Part shown: one piece after another, positions 1 through 7,951 of the stretch
Layout: each line of letters opens with the position of its first letter
Numbering within the stretch: position 1 is the stretch's first letter
Assembly (NCBI GenBank): GCA_949287835.1
Contig: CASEHV010000023.1
Coordinates: 1 to 64,000 of the forward strand
DNA: 64,000 nucleotides
Direction of reading: 5' to 3'
From: an uncultured Helicobacter sp.
GTDB lineage: Bacteria; Campylobacterota; Campylobacteria; Campylobacterales; Helicobacteraceae
Program-made: the position numbers and the translations under genes
The notes under the pieces: generated by a model
Seen by the model: the letters and a program-made list of their open reading frames with translations, nothing else
Told to the model about the DNA's origin: nothing
Database searches by the model: none

Positions 1-1
1 A

Positions 2-1420
2 AACACAATCACAATCCCAGTTCTTCCCAACAAACCTACATATATAGAGCCAACACCCACATATAAAACATACACTAATGCAGACGAGATTCTAGCGGAT
101 ATGGGAGAATGTGATATTGATAATCAAGCAGATATATACAATGCACTGCCTAACATCGTATGGTATGATAATAGTGAGAATGTCATAACAGATCCTGACT
201 TGATTGTTGATAAGGATAATCTTGAAAATAGCCTATTTTTCCAATCATTGCTAAATGTCATTAAGAAAAAGGCATCAAGCATTAAAACAGCTTATGAAAA
301 ATCAGAAATTCAGCCGGGCTATCTTTTAAAAATGGCGGAGGATATAGATAATAAGCTAGAGACAATCCTAGCAAAAAGATTCAATGAAATCTTCTCAAAA
401 GATAATGGTGGATATAGTTTTAAGATAAAACTAGGAGAGCAGAAAATATCGCTATGTATCTTTAAAAATAATGAAGTTATGGAGATTCACTTTCAAAGTG
501 ATGGCTTTAGATGGTTTTTTAACCTCTTCTTTTTCCTACATAGAAATAGGTTAAGGAGCGGGGATATTGTCATCATGGACGAGCTAGCATATAATCTATC
601 TGTGCCTGCTAGATATGATTGCAGGAAATTCCTAAAATCCTATGGAGAAGCAAATGGCATTACCTTTTTAGTCATTACCCATGACCCATATCTTATAGAT
701 ATTGATCATTTAGATGAGCTACGCATCGTGGAGGAAAATAAATCAAAAAACTTTGTAAATCCAAAGGGCGCAAACATTACAAATAGCTTTGCTATGGGAA
801 ATACTCAGAGCAATGCACTACAAAAGATAAAAAAAGCACTAGGTGTTTCATCGCATCATGTATTCTGTCCGCCAGGTAGCAGAATCATCTATGTAGAGGG
901 AATCACAGATTATATATATCTCACTGGTTTTAAGAGTTCGTATAAAAAAGAGAAGGGCAAAGAGCTAAAACTAGCATTTATCCCCATAAATGGCATAGGC
1001 AATGGACATGAGAGCATGATAGCAATGCTAAAAGAGCTAGATGAGAATCCTATCGTGCTTGTGGATAATGATGAGACAGGAAAGAGCTTAAGAGAGAATC
1101 TAAAAAAGATGGAAAAATGCAGCGTAGATATAGTCTCTATCAGCGGCAATCATGTGTATTATGATAGATATAAAAATGAGGTTAAAGATGAGATTTTCAT
1201 CTCAGATAAAATAAAAAATAAATTTGAAGCATTCAAAACCATAGAGAGCTACTTTAAAGAAGATGAGATTAAGAAATATAATCTAATCAATGGAAATAAC
1301 AAAAAAAGCATTTACGCAATAGCCTTTAAACGTGCCTTGCTAAATAACGAAAATGCTGTTAGCGAAGAGACAAAACATAATTTCTACACACTACTAGAGG
1401 GGCTAAATGAGGGGTTGTAG
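2..1420 (+). CDS. OLD-like ATPase with C-terminal TOPRIM nuclease domain, 5' end outside window
   Basis: The reading frame is open to the left edge, so the N-terminus with the Walker A site lies outside and the ATG at 101 is internal. Counting from that ATG, a signature-like SDGFRWF lies at 133-139, a hydrophobic Walker B ending VIMDE at about 157-161, and an H-loop histidine in ITHDP near 194, the order of an SMC/OLD-type ATPase. A TOPRIM domain follows, with catalytic glutamate in YVEGITD (about 266) and the acidic pair in VDNDETG (about 322-324). Many OLD-family proteins are defence nucleases in phage, plasmid or bacterial systems. The target is not known here, and a GajA-like partner gene cannot be judged because the upstream side is missing. 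The family call is firm; a defence role is inference. Confidence 0.8.
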   Translation, partial: NTITIPVLPNKPTYIEPTPTYKTYTNADEILADMGECDIDNQADIYNALPNIVWYDNSENVITDPDLIVDKDNLENSLFFQSLLNVIKKKASSIKTAYEKSEIQPGYLLKMAEDIDNKLETILAKRFNEIFSKDNGGYSFKIKLGEQKISLCIFKNNEVMEIHFQSDGFRWFFNLFFFLHRNRLRSGDIVIMDELAYNLSVPARYDCRKFLKSYGEANGITFLVITHDPYLIDIDHLDELRIVEENKSKNFVNPKGANITNSFAMGNTQSNALQKIKKALGVSSHHVFCPPGSRIIYVEGITDYIYLTGFKSSYKKEKGKELKLAFIPINGIGNGHESMIAMLKELDENPIVLVDNDETGKSLRENLKKMEKCSVDIVSISGNHVYYDRYKNEVKDEIFISDKIKNKFEAFKTIESYFKEDEIKKYNLINGNNKKSIYAIAFKRALLNNENAVSEETKHNFYTLLEGLNEGL

Positions 1421-1598
1421 AAACATGTTAGATTCTACTCATGGTTTAGATATGTTTTGCTATGTGTTCGATGTGGTTTGATTGGGAGTATTTTCAGGTT
1501 TTAGATACTATATTAATAACTAAGATTCTAAAGCTAACTATATGCGAAATATTTTTATTAAAAACAACATTTTGATTTAAATCATAAAACCTAAAACA

Positions 1599-3083
1599 CT
1601 AAATCCCCAAATCTTTTGCCTTTATGTTATTTATAGATTCTAAATCATTTTTGCTTCCAGAGGATAAATCATTTTTATTTAATGCGTTTGGATTAAAATT
1701 GCCACCAAAGGCTTTGTATATTGAGATTGCGGCTTGATTTGTGGATAGATGTGCCTGCAGGAGTGCGTCTTTTGAGCGGAGATATGTATTTTCATTATCT
1801 AGTTTTGAGACCTCATCGATGAGTTGTTGATTATATCTCTCCTGAATAATTTCATAACTATTCTTATTAATATCATAGCTGGATTGTAGATTCTCTAGGC
1901 TTTGCGTTGCTATCTGCATATTTTTAAATGAGTTTTCTATCTCGCCTACTGCAGTATTAATTGTATTTTGCAATGTGTAGAACGCTTGTTTTGTATTTTC
2001 CTTTGAGATGATGTAATCTTGCGTTATGGTCTGCCTATTGACAAGTGGCGTGCTAATAGAGCTTGCAATCTGCCATACCAAATCTCCAACGCCTAATGTC
2101 GGCGATGATAGAATCTGCCCTAGATTCCCATTTATGTTAAGCGAGGGGAGCAGGGACATTTTTTTATTATAACGTTGATAAATAGAGGCATTGAGTGCGA
2201 AAATATCTGCCTTAACATCTGGACGATTAAATATTACATTCATAGGCATGGCGGTAATGTTTGGAATCCTAGGGGTCGTAAAATCATAGTTTGCGTTAAT
2301 ATCAAAGCCTATGTCATTTGAGTTTAGTAGTATTAAAAGTGCGTTTTTATTCTGCTCTAGTGAGTATGATAGGCTTAATGTCGTGTTTTTCTGATTTAGA
2401 TAATTTGTCTTTGCTAATGCTAATGATTCAAGTCCGATTAACCCTAAATCATACTGCTGCTGCGTTAATGCTAGGATTTGAAAGAGATTTTTTTCTATTG
2501 CCTCATTAATAGTAATAGACTCTCTAATCTGCCTAATTAAGAAATAATAGTTAGCCAAATCGCCAAGCAGGGTTACCTTTGCTTGATTTAGATTCTGTAA
2601 TGCCTCTAGCACCTGCTGTTTGCTAGCTTTCCTTAGGGCGTTTAGTTTGCCAAATATATCTACCTCCCAGCTAAAGCTAAGATTGGCGTTTGTCGTATTT
2701 TGCGTAATATTTGTCTGTATTCTTTGATAATTATTATCACTATAATTATAATTTACTCCTATGTTAGTCTTTGGGAATAGATTCCAAGTATTTACCTTAG
2801 CACTAGCCTTTGCCTGTATGAGTGTAGATTCCAATGTGAGTAGATTTGTATTGTTTCTTATAGCCTTTAGTGCGATTTTTTGCAATATTTCATCATCAAA
2901 GATAGTAAAAAATGTTTCTCTATAATCAAGATTTTTTGCAATGATATTGGATGAGTATGAATTATTAAAGTTCGTCGGAATATGCGTTTTATCTGCTATG
3001 GTATCTTGCGTAGGTATTTTCGCACAGCCACTTATGAGGATTATCAAAACCAAAAGACTTTTGTGGAATCTAGGTTTATCCAT
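1599..3083 (-). CDS. NodT/TolC-family outer-membrane efflux lipoprotein
   Basis: The N-terminus is a lipoprotein signal: basic residues, a hydrophobic stretch and lipobox LISGC with the acylated cysteine at residue 20. The body has the two-fold repeated helical architecture of outer-membrane factors, with NRPDVKADIF near the middle matching the family's RRPDI signature and WEVDIFGK in the first repeat. It would form the outer-membrane exit duct of a tripartite RND-, MFS- or ABC-type exporter. No periplasmic adaptor or inner-membrane pump is adjacent, so the partner is unknown. At 494 residues it has the usual family length, unlike the second NodT-like protein at 26068-27897, which carries a long insert. 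An AAGG before the ATG at 3083 supports the start. Confidence 0.88.
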   Translation of the reverse strand: MDKPRFHKSLLVLIILISGCAKIPTQDTIADKTHIPTNFNNSYSSNIIAKNLDYRETFFTIFDDEILQKIALKAIRNNTNLLTLESTLIQAKASAKVNTWNLFPKTNIGVNYNYSDNNYQRIQTNITQNTTNANLSFSWEVDIFGKLNALRKASKQQVLEALQNLNQAKVTLLGDLANYYFLIRQIRESITINEAIEKNLFQILALTQQQYDLGLIGLESLALAKTNYLNQKNTTLSLSYSLEQNKNALLILLNSNDIGFDINANYDFTTPRIPNITAMPMNVIFNRPDVKADIFALNASIYQRYNKKMSLLPSLNINGNLGQILSSPTLGVGDLVWQIASSISTPLVNRQTITQDYIISKENTKQAFYTLQNTINTAVGEIENSFKNMQIATQSLENLQSSYDINKNSYEIIQERYNQQLIDEVSKLDNENTYLRSKDALLQAHLSTNQAAISIYKAFGGNFNPNALNKNDLSSGSKNDLESINNIKAKDLGI

Positions 3084-3131
3084 AGGCGACCTTAAAAGAA
3101 GACCATTTTGAAAACTACTATTGATATTATA

Positions 3132-5198
3132 TTATACTTTCTGCAAAAATGATAATAAAATCACGCGCCTTGTGCCGCCAAAGTTTATCGTCCCCATTTG
3201 ATACTCCCCACTACCGCTAATAGATTCCACACGTCCATATCCAAAGATCTTGTGATTTACGCAGTCTCCTTTCTGTATTTCGCCCTCTTTTGACATATTG
3301 CTACTTTGCCCTGATAAATATTCTATATTTCCCTTAGAGTAGATTCCGCACTCACTTAGGAATCTTGATGGTCTGTAATATCCCTCTTTGCCCCTATAAA
3401 ATCTATTTTCACAAAAGCTTAGGGTTAGCATATCCTTTGCCCTAGTAAATGCTACATAGGCTAATCTCCTCTCCTCTGGTATCTGTCTCTCATCGCTATC
3501 TAATGGGAATAATCCCTCCTCTAGCCCTATGACAAATACATATTTAAACTCTAGTCCCTTTGAGTTATGAATGCTCATACAAACGACATTGTTATCAAAA
3601 CTCTCATCACTGCTAGAACTAAGTGCAATATTTCCTAAAAAATCTACAATCATCTCCTTGCTACTTAGCCCCCCTCTATCTACATGCTCCATTAGCATGT
3701 CAAAAAATACTCGAATATTCTCTCTGCGCGTTTCATTATCGACTTCATCTTCATTATCCACTATCTCGTCATCATGATATAGCTTTATACGTCTATTAAA
3801 TAAATCAAATATGCCATGCGGATTATTCTCTATACACTCCAGTAAATCCTCTATAATGCTAAAAAATGATTCTAATTTCTCATAGCATTTTAATGATTTA
3901 TAAAGTCCCTTTTTATATGCCTCATGGATAGTTAGCGGTGCTGCTATGTTTATTAGATTCTCAAATGTTTTTTCGCCTATGGAACGTTTTGGATTATTAA
4001 TAATTCGTGATAGCGAAAACTCATCGCTAGGATTCATAGCATAACGCAAATATGCCATGACATCTTTTACCTCCGCTCTCTCATAGAATCTGTAAGTGCC
4101 TATCATCTTGTAGGGAATCTTAGCATTGATAAATGCACTTTCAAGCTTTGATGAGAGTGCATTTAGTCTAAATAAAATCGCAATGTCTCCATAGCTATTT
4201 CCCTTTGCTATGTAATCATTAATTGCTCTAACAATCTTATTTAGCTCATCTCTATCGTTTGTGTTTGTAAATAATGTTACCTCCCTGCCATCTGGCTTTA
4301 TTGGCTTTAGAATCTTGTCATGACGTTCTTTATTGTGTGAGATAAGGTTATTTGCTATATCTAATATCTGCCTTGTGCTACGGTAGTTCTGCTCTAGCTT
4401 TATTATCTTTGCGTCTTTGAAATGCTCTTTGAAATCAAGAATGTTTCTGATATTTGCCCCCCTCCAGCCATAGATACTTTGGTCATCATCGCCTACAACG
4501 CAAATATTATCATGAGTGCTACAAAGCTGTTTTAACAATGCTAATTGCAAATCATTTGTATCCTGATACTCATCTACCATGATATAGTTGTATTTTCTGC
4601 TAAGAGATTCCCTTAACGTATTATCTATATTTAGAATCTCATAAGGCAGAAGTAATAAATCATCAAAATCTAAAAGGTCATTTTGGGCAAGATAAAGATT
4701 ATACTCCTCATAAATGGTCATTAAAATATTATCTGCATCTATTATTTGTGAAACATCATTTTTAAATAGGGATATATATTCTGAGATAGCAGATGGTGAG
4801 AAACTTAAATACTGCTTTGCCCTTTTCCTTATGTCTTTTATAATCTTTCTTTTATCATTCTCATCGATGATATTAAAATTATTTGAACGTCTAAGCACAT
4901 ATATATACTGCCTTAGAAATAATAATCCAAATTTATGAAACGTGCAAAGCAGAGGATTCATACCAACATTACCTAGCAAGTGAAATGTGCGTTCCTGCAT
5001 TTCTTTGACTGCCTTATTTGTGAATGTTAGCGTAAGCGTATTTTGTGCTGGAATGCCTATTTCCTTTATCATGTAGCAAAGCCTTGTTGTAAGCGTCTTT
5101 GTCTTACCGCTGCCTGCACCCGCAAGTATTAATAAGGCATGGTCTATATGCTCTGCTGCTTCTCTTTGTGCTGGATTTAGAGAATCTAATATATCCAT
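3132..5198 (-). CDS. UvrD/Rep/PcrA superfamily 1 DNA helicase
   Basis: A 3'-5' DNA helicase of the UvrD/Rep/PcrA group, acting in repair and replication restart. Motif Q (LNPAQREA) is at 7-14, Walker A AGAGSGKT at 26-33, motif II VDEYQDTN and motif III VVGDDDQSIYGWRGA follow, then motif IV EQNYRST, motif V MSIHNSKGLEF and motif VI RRLAYVAFTRAK. The C-terminal tail (GDCVNHKIFGYGRV) matches the small Tudor-like domain of PcrA/UvrD that binds partners. The open frame extends 23 codons further upstream, but the ATG at 5198 has an AGAAGGA ribosome site six bases away and begins right at motif Q, so that start was chosen. It lies 10 bases after hypE and is probably cotranscribed. PcrA versus Rep cannot be settled by eye. 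Confidence 0.93.
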   Translation of the reverse strand: MDILDSLNPAQREAAEHIDHALLILAGAGSGKTKTLTTRLCYMIKEIGIPAQNTLTLTFTNKAVKEMQERTFHLLGNVGMNPLLCTFHKFGLLFLRQYIYVLRRSNNFNIIDENDKRKIIKDIRKRAKQYLSFSPSAISEYISLFKNDVSQIIDADNILMTIYEEYNLYLAQNDLLDFDDLLLLPYEILNIDNTLRESLSRKYNYIMVDEYQDTNDLQLALLKQLCSTHDNICVVGDDDQSIYGWRGANIRNILDFKEHFKDAKIIKLEQNYRSTRQILDIANNLISHNKERHDKILKPIKPDGREVTLFTNTNDRDELNKIVRAINDYIAKGNSYGDIAILFRLNALSSKLESAFINAKIPYKMIGTYRFYERAEVKDVMAYLRYAMNPSDEFSLSRIINNPKRSIGEKTFENLINIAAPLTIHEAYKKGLYKSLKCYEKLESFFSIIEDLLECIENNPHGIFDLFNRRIKLYHDDEIVDNEDEVDNETRRENIRVFFDMLMEHVDRGGLSSKEMIVDFLGNIALSSSSDESFDNNVVCMSIHNSKGLEFKYVFVIGLEEGLFPLDSDERQIPEERRLAYVAFTRAKDMLTLSFCENRFYRGKEGYYRPSRFLSECGIYSKGNIEYLSGQSSNMSKEGEIQKGDCVNHKIFGYGRVESISGSGEYQMGTINFGGTRRVILLSFLQKV

Positions 5199-5208
5199 TA
5201 TATTCCTT

Positions 5209-6225
5209 CTAGCAAATCCTAGGTAGCAGTTCGCCCTGTGGATATTCCAAAAATCTCCTGCTACCAAATGCGGTCTGTAAAATCACTCTACCAAAGAATC
5301 TACTATCGCTAGTATCCCTTGATACCCTGCCTATAATGCTTGAATTCTTCCCTAAAGAATTTCTTTTTAATATCTCAAGTGCTTCTTTGGCATGGCTCTC
5401 TGGTAGGGCGATGACGCATACTCCTTCATTTGCCAAATCATACGGTTCTAATCCTAACATTTCACACACGCCCCTAACCTGTGTGCTAATCTCCAATCTC
5501 TCCTCATCTACATAGATACATGTATCACTAGCTATCGCCCATTCATTTAGCACAGCAGCAATGCCGCCACGCGTCGCATCTCGCATAGCATGAATAGGAA
5601 TGTCTGATGAAAGCAGGGAATCTAGCATAGGATACAGACTAGCACAATCGCTTTTTATATCACTTTGAATCTCCATGTCATGTCTATCTAGGAAGATTCT
5701 AGCACCGTGCCTACCTATGTCTGCATTAATGATAAGGCAGTCTTTATCGCTTATATTCTTTGTGCTAATGCCATCACGTCTTATCTCCCCCATGCAGGTT
5801 GTGTTAATAAAAATATTACGCTCCTTTGTAGATAATCGTGGTAGCACCTTTGTATCCGCACTTAGAATCTTTAAGCCAAGAGAGAGGCACTCAGCACGGA
5901 TAGATTCTAGAATCTTTTTAAAATCCTCTACCATAAAACCCTCCTCTATGATAAAGCCAATATTTATATAAAGTGGCTTTGCCCCCATCATGGCTACATC
6001 ATTGCTACTTCCGCAAATGCAGAGTTTCCCTATGTCGCCACCATTGAAGAATATGGGATTTATGATATAGGAATCTGTGCTTACCGCATGTTTTTCCCCA
6101 TGAAAGATTCCGCCATCCTCATTTCCATAATCCATTAAATCATGCAGATACGGCATACATATCTCCTGTATAAATCTAGCAGAAGAAATACCGCCACTAC
6201 CATGTGCAAGGGTAATGTGTTTCAT
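5209..6225 (-). CDS. hypE: Hydrogenase maturation protein HypE
   Basis: HypE dehydrates the carbamoyl group that HypF places on its C-terminal cysteine to a thiocyanate, supplying the cyanide ligands of the NiFe-hydrogenase iron. The N-terminus HGSGG is the AIR-synthase-fold ATP site, VSTDSYIINPIFFNGGDIG is the characteristic substrate and ATP segment, and SSNDVAMMGA and RDATRGG are further family motifs. The protein ends in PRIC, the essential terminal cysteine that accepts the carbamoyl, so it looks functional. It lies 41 bases downstream of the C-terminal half of hypF on the same strand. The hypF-hypE pairing agrees with their adjacency in Helicobacter pylori (from memory). Confidence 0.96.
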   Translation of the reverse strand: MKHITLAHGSGGISSARFIQEICMPYLHDLMDYGNEDGGIFHGEKHAVSTDSYIINPIFFNGGDIGKLCICGSSNDVAMMGAKPLYINIGFIIEEGFMVEDFKKILESIRAECLSLGLKILSADTKVLPRLSTKERNIFINTTCMGEIRRDGISTKNISDKDCLIINADIGRHGARIFLDRHDMEIQSDIKSDCASLYPMLDSLLSSDIPIHAMRDATRGGIAAVLNEWAIASDTCIYVDEERLEISTQVRGVCEMLGLEPYDLANEGVCVIALPESHAKEALEILKRNSLGKNSSIIGRVSRDTSDSRFFGRVILQTAFGSRRFLEYPQGELLPRIC

Positions 6226-6266
6226 TGCGTCCCCGTATAGTTTAATGCGAAATTGTAGCTAAAGAT

Positions 6267-7841
6267 TCACATCACAGAAACTCTTCCAATCTGTCCTAGG
6301 GCAATGGCATAATCATTACATGGCATTTGTGGAAAGAAATATCGTATAGAATGCTCCTTTAATAGTGCGGCTGCTCTATTGCAAAGCGTATAATTCCCAA
6401 ATACCCCGCCGCCAAAAAGAGCCTCTTCTGCCGATAGTCTCTCTACGCCATCTTTTATGCAAAACGCAAGGGTATCTATAAATCTTAGTGCAATGATATT
6501 TCTATCAACCCCCCTCATGCTGTCCCTAAATATCTCTAGTATGCAGGGCGCGATATTGATTTGGTTATTTTCTATGATGAATGGGTAGGGGTTAAATGCT
6601 GTTTTATTTGTGTTCGTGGTTTTATGTTTTGTGTGGATTTTATTGTTGGTGTTATGTTGATGTGTTGTGTCATTCTGAGCTAAAAAATCTTTATTTTGAG
6701 AATCTGGATTCTGTGGTTTTTTAGATTCTGGGTTTTGTGTGGATTCTAAAGTTTTATTTTGAAGAGATGTTTCGCTCCGCTCAACATGACGAGATGTATT
6801 TCTCTCAACATGACAATGTTTATTTTCCTCAACATTAAGGTGTAAATTTATACTTTCATCTTTTTCTAAAAGTGCTACCTCCCCCTCACCTGCAAGGCTA
6901 GGGGGAGGGGTAACTTTAGAATCTTTTTGTATTTTAACATTAGATAAAGAATCATCAAACTCCAAAGACACGTCATAAAAGCCTTGAATAAAGCTAGATT
7001 CTAAAGCTCTCTGTGAAAGCATAGAAATATATTCCCCGCTTTGCTCCGCATAGCTGCATTCCTTAAGTCCTAGTATAAATGCCACGATGTCAAATAATCT
7101 TCCCACAGAGCTAGTAAGTGGTGCGTTGATTGCCCCCTTACTCATAGCACTTAGCATGGTAAATTTATCTCTATCATAGATGCTTTCTAAATACTTCACT
7201 ATTTCTGTCAAATCATTGCTTAACGCGTAGCCTAAAAGTAGCCTCCTGCCATCTCTAATAGACTTTTCTGAACCTAATATCCTAAAAGGCTTAAAATGCA
7301 GCGCCCTCTCAAAGCTAGAGAGATTCCCAAGCAGAAATTCGCCCCCCCAAATGCTACCATCGCTCCCATATCCGCTACCATCAAAAATAATGCCAAGCGC
7401 CTCACTCATATCTGCCTCTAGTAGCAGGGCATTTAAATGTGCGTGATGATGAAAGACTTCCATAACCTCGCAGTTATGATTCTGTGCTAAATTTAGTGCG
7501 ATGTAGCGATTTGCATAATGGGGATGTGCATCGAGTGCTAATATCTCTGGACTGCCATATAGTTTTAGCATGAACTCCATTTCTTTGGTGTAATTAGCCA
7601 AATTGCTAGGGCTAAATAAATCGCCAAGATAGCTAGAGAGCGCCACGCGCCTGCCATGCCCAAAGGCTAGAGAGCATTTCTGCATAGCACCAAAGGCTAG
7701 ACTTTTATGTTTTATATTGATATTTAATCTTATATTCATAGGGGAGTAGCCACGTGAGATTCTAAGTGCGCGGGGAGCCATCATGGGAATATCATTCACT
7801 TTCACTTTTTTAAACATTCTAACACAAAAATACAGATTCAC
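6267..7841 (-). CDS. hypF: HypF C-terminal half (Kae1-like carbamoyltransferase domain), separately encoded
   Basis: HypF normally has about 750 residues: acylphosphatase, zinc fingers, YrdC-like and Kae1-like domains. This gene holds only the last domain, which transfers the carbamoyl from carbamoyl-adenylate to HypE. It begins at the junction strand (LRISRGYSP, about 27-35). Metal and nucleotide motifs are intact: FHHHAHLNA, DGSGYGSDGSIWGGE and FGGGVFGNY. The other three domains are encoded on the plus strand at 18979-20217. Roughly residues 295-395 are a low-complexity insert absent from normal HypF, made of dispersed repeat sequence (PPPSLAGEGE, CHVERNTS, RHVERSETS) plus an Asn/Thr/Lys-rich stretch. 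The start is a GTG at 7841 with a weak GGAA site; an ATG at 7817 is the alternative. Activity with a separate N-half is inference. Confidence 0.9.
   Translation of the reverse strand: MNLYFCVRMFKKVKVNDIPMMAPRALRISRGYSPMNIRLNINIKHKSLAFGAMQKCSLAFGHGRRVALSSYLGDLFSPSNLANYTKEMEFMLKLYGSPEILALDAHPHYANRYIALNLAQNHNCEVMEVFHHHAHLNALLLEADMSEALGIIFDGSGYGSDGSIWGGEFLLGNLSSFERALHFKPFRILGSEKSIRDGRRLLLGYALSNDLTEIVKYLESIYDRDKFTMLSAMSKGAINAPLTSSVGRLFDIVAFILGLKECSYAEQSGEYISMLSQRALESSFIQGFYDVSLEFDDSLSNVKIQKDSKVTPPPSLAGEGEVALLEKDESINLHLNVEENKHCHVERNTSRHVERSETSLQNKTLESTQNPESKKPQNPDSQNKDFLAQNDTTHQHNTNNKIHTKHKTTNTNKTAFNPYPFIIENNQINIAPCILEIFRDSMRGVDRNIIALRFIDTLAFCIKDGVERLSAEEALFGGGVFGNYTLCNRAAALLKEHSIRYFFPQMPCNDYAIALGQIGRVSVM
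6764..6816 (-). repeat. Two tandem copies of the HVERSETS dispersed repeat inside hypF-C
   Basis: Read on the minus strand, two successive units GTCATGTTGAG(cgg)AG(c)GAAA(c)ATCT occur, translated in frame as CHVERNTS and RHVERSETS. The same core is found twice inside the outer-membrane-factor gene at 26987-27104 and again between genes near 56763 and 61606, so it is a dispersed element read through by the hypF frame. Confidence 0.8.
6878..6908. repeat. GC-rich palindromic element inside hypF-C insert
   Basis: An inverted repeat, CCTCCCCCT at 6878-6886 and AGGGGGAGG at 6900-6908, surrounds a short ACCTGCAAGGC-like centre. It stands out in this AT-rich region. On the gene strand it encodes PPPSLAGEGE in frame. 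It is adjacent to the HVERSETS units, so the hypF insert is a composite of at least two repeat types. Confidence 0.7.
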
Positions 7842-7951
7842 ATATTTTTCCGTTGATGTTAAATATCTTTACTTGTTTTGATTGATTTTGTAATTATCAT
7901 TTCATCTATTACAGTTTTATCTTTGGTGTATTAAACCAAAGACATATCTGC

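Noticed and set aside
6560-6960. hypF-C insert as evidence of a separate gene or frameshift
   Set aside because: The frame is continuous on both sides and the flanking domain motifs are in register.
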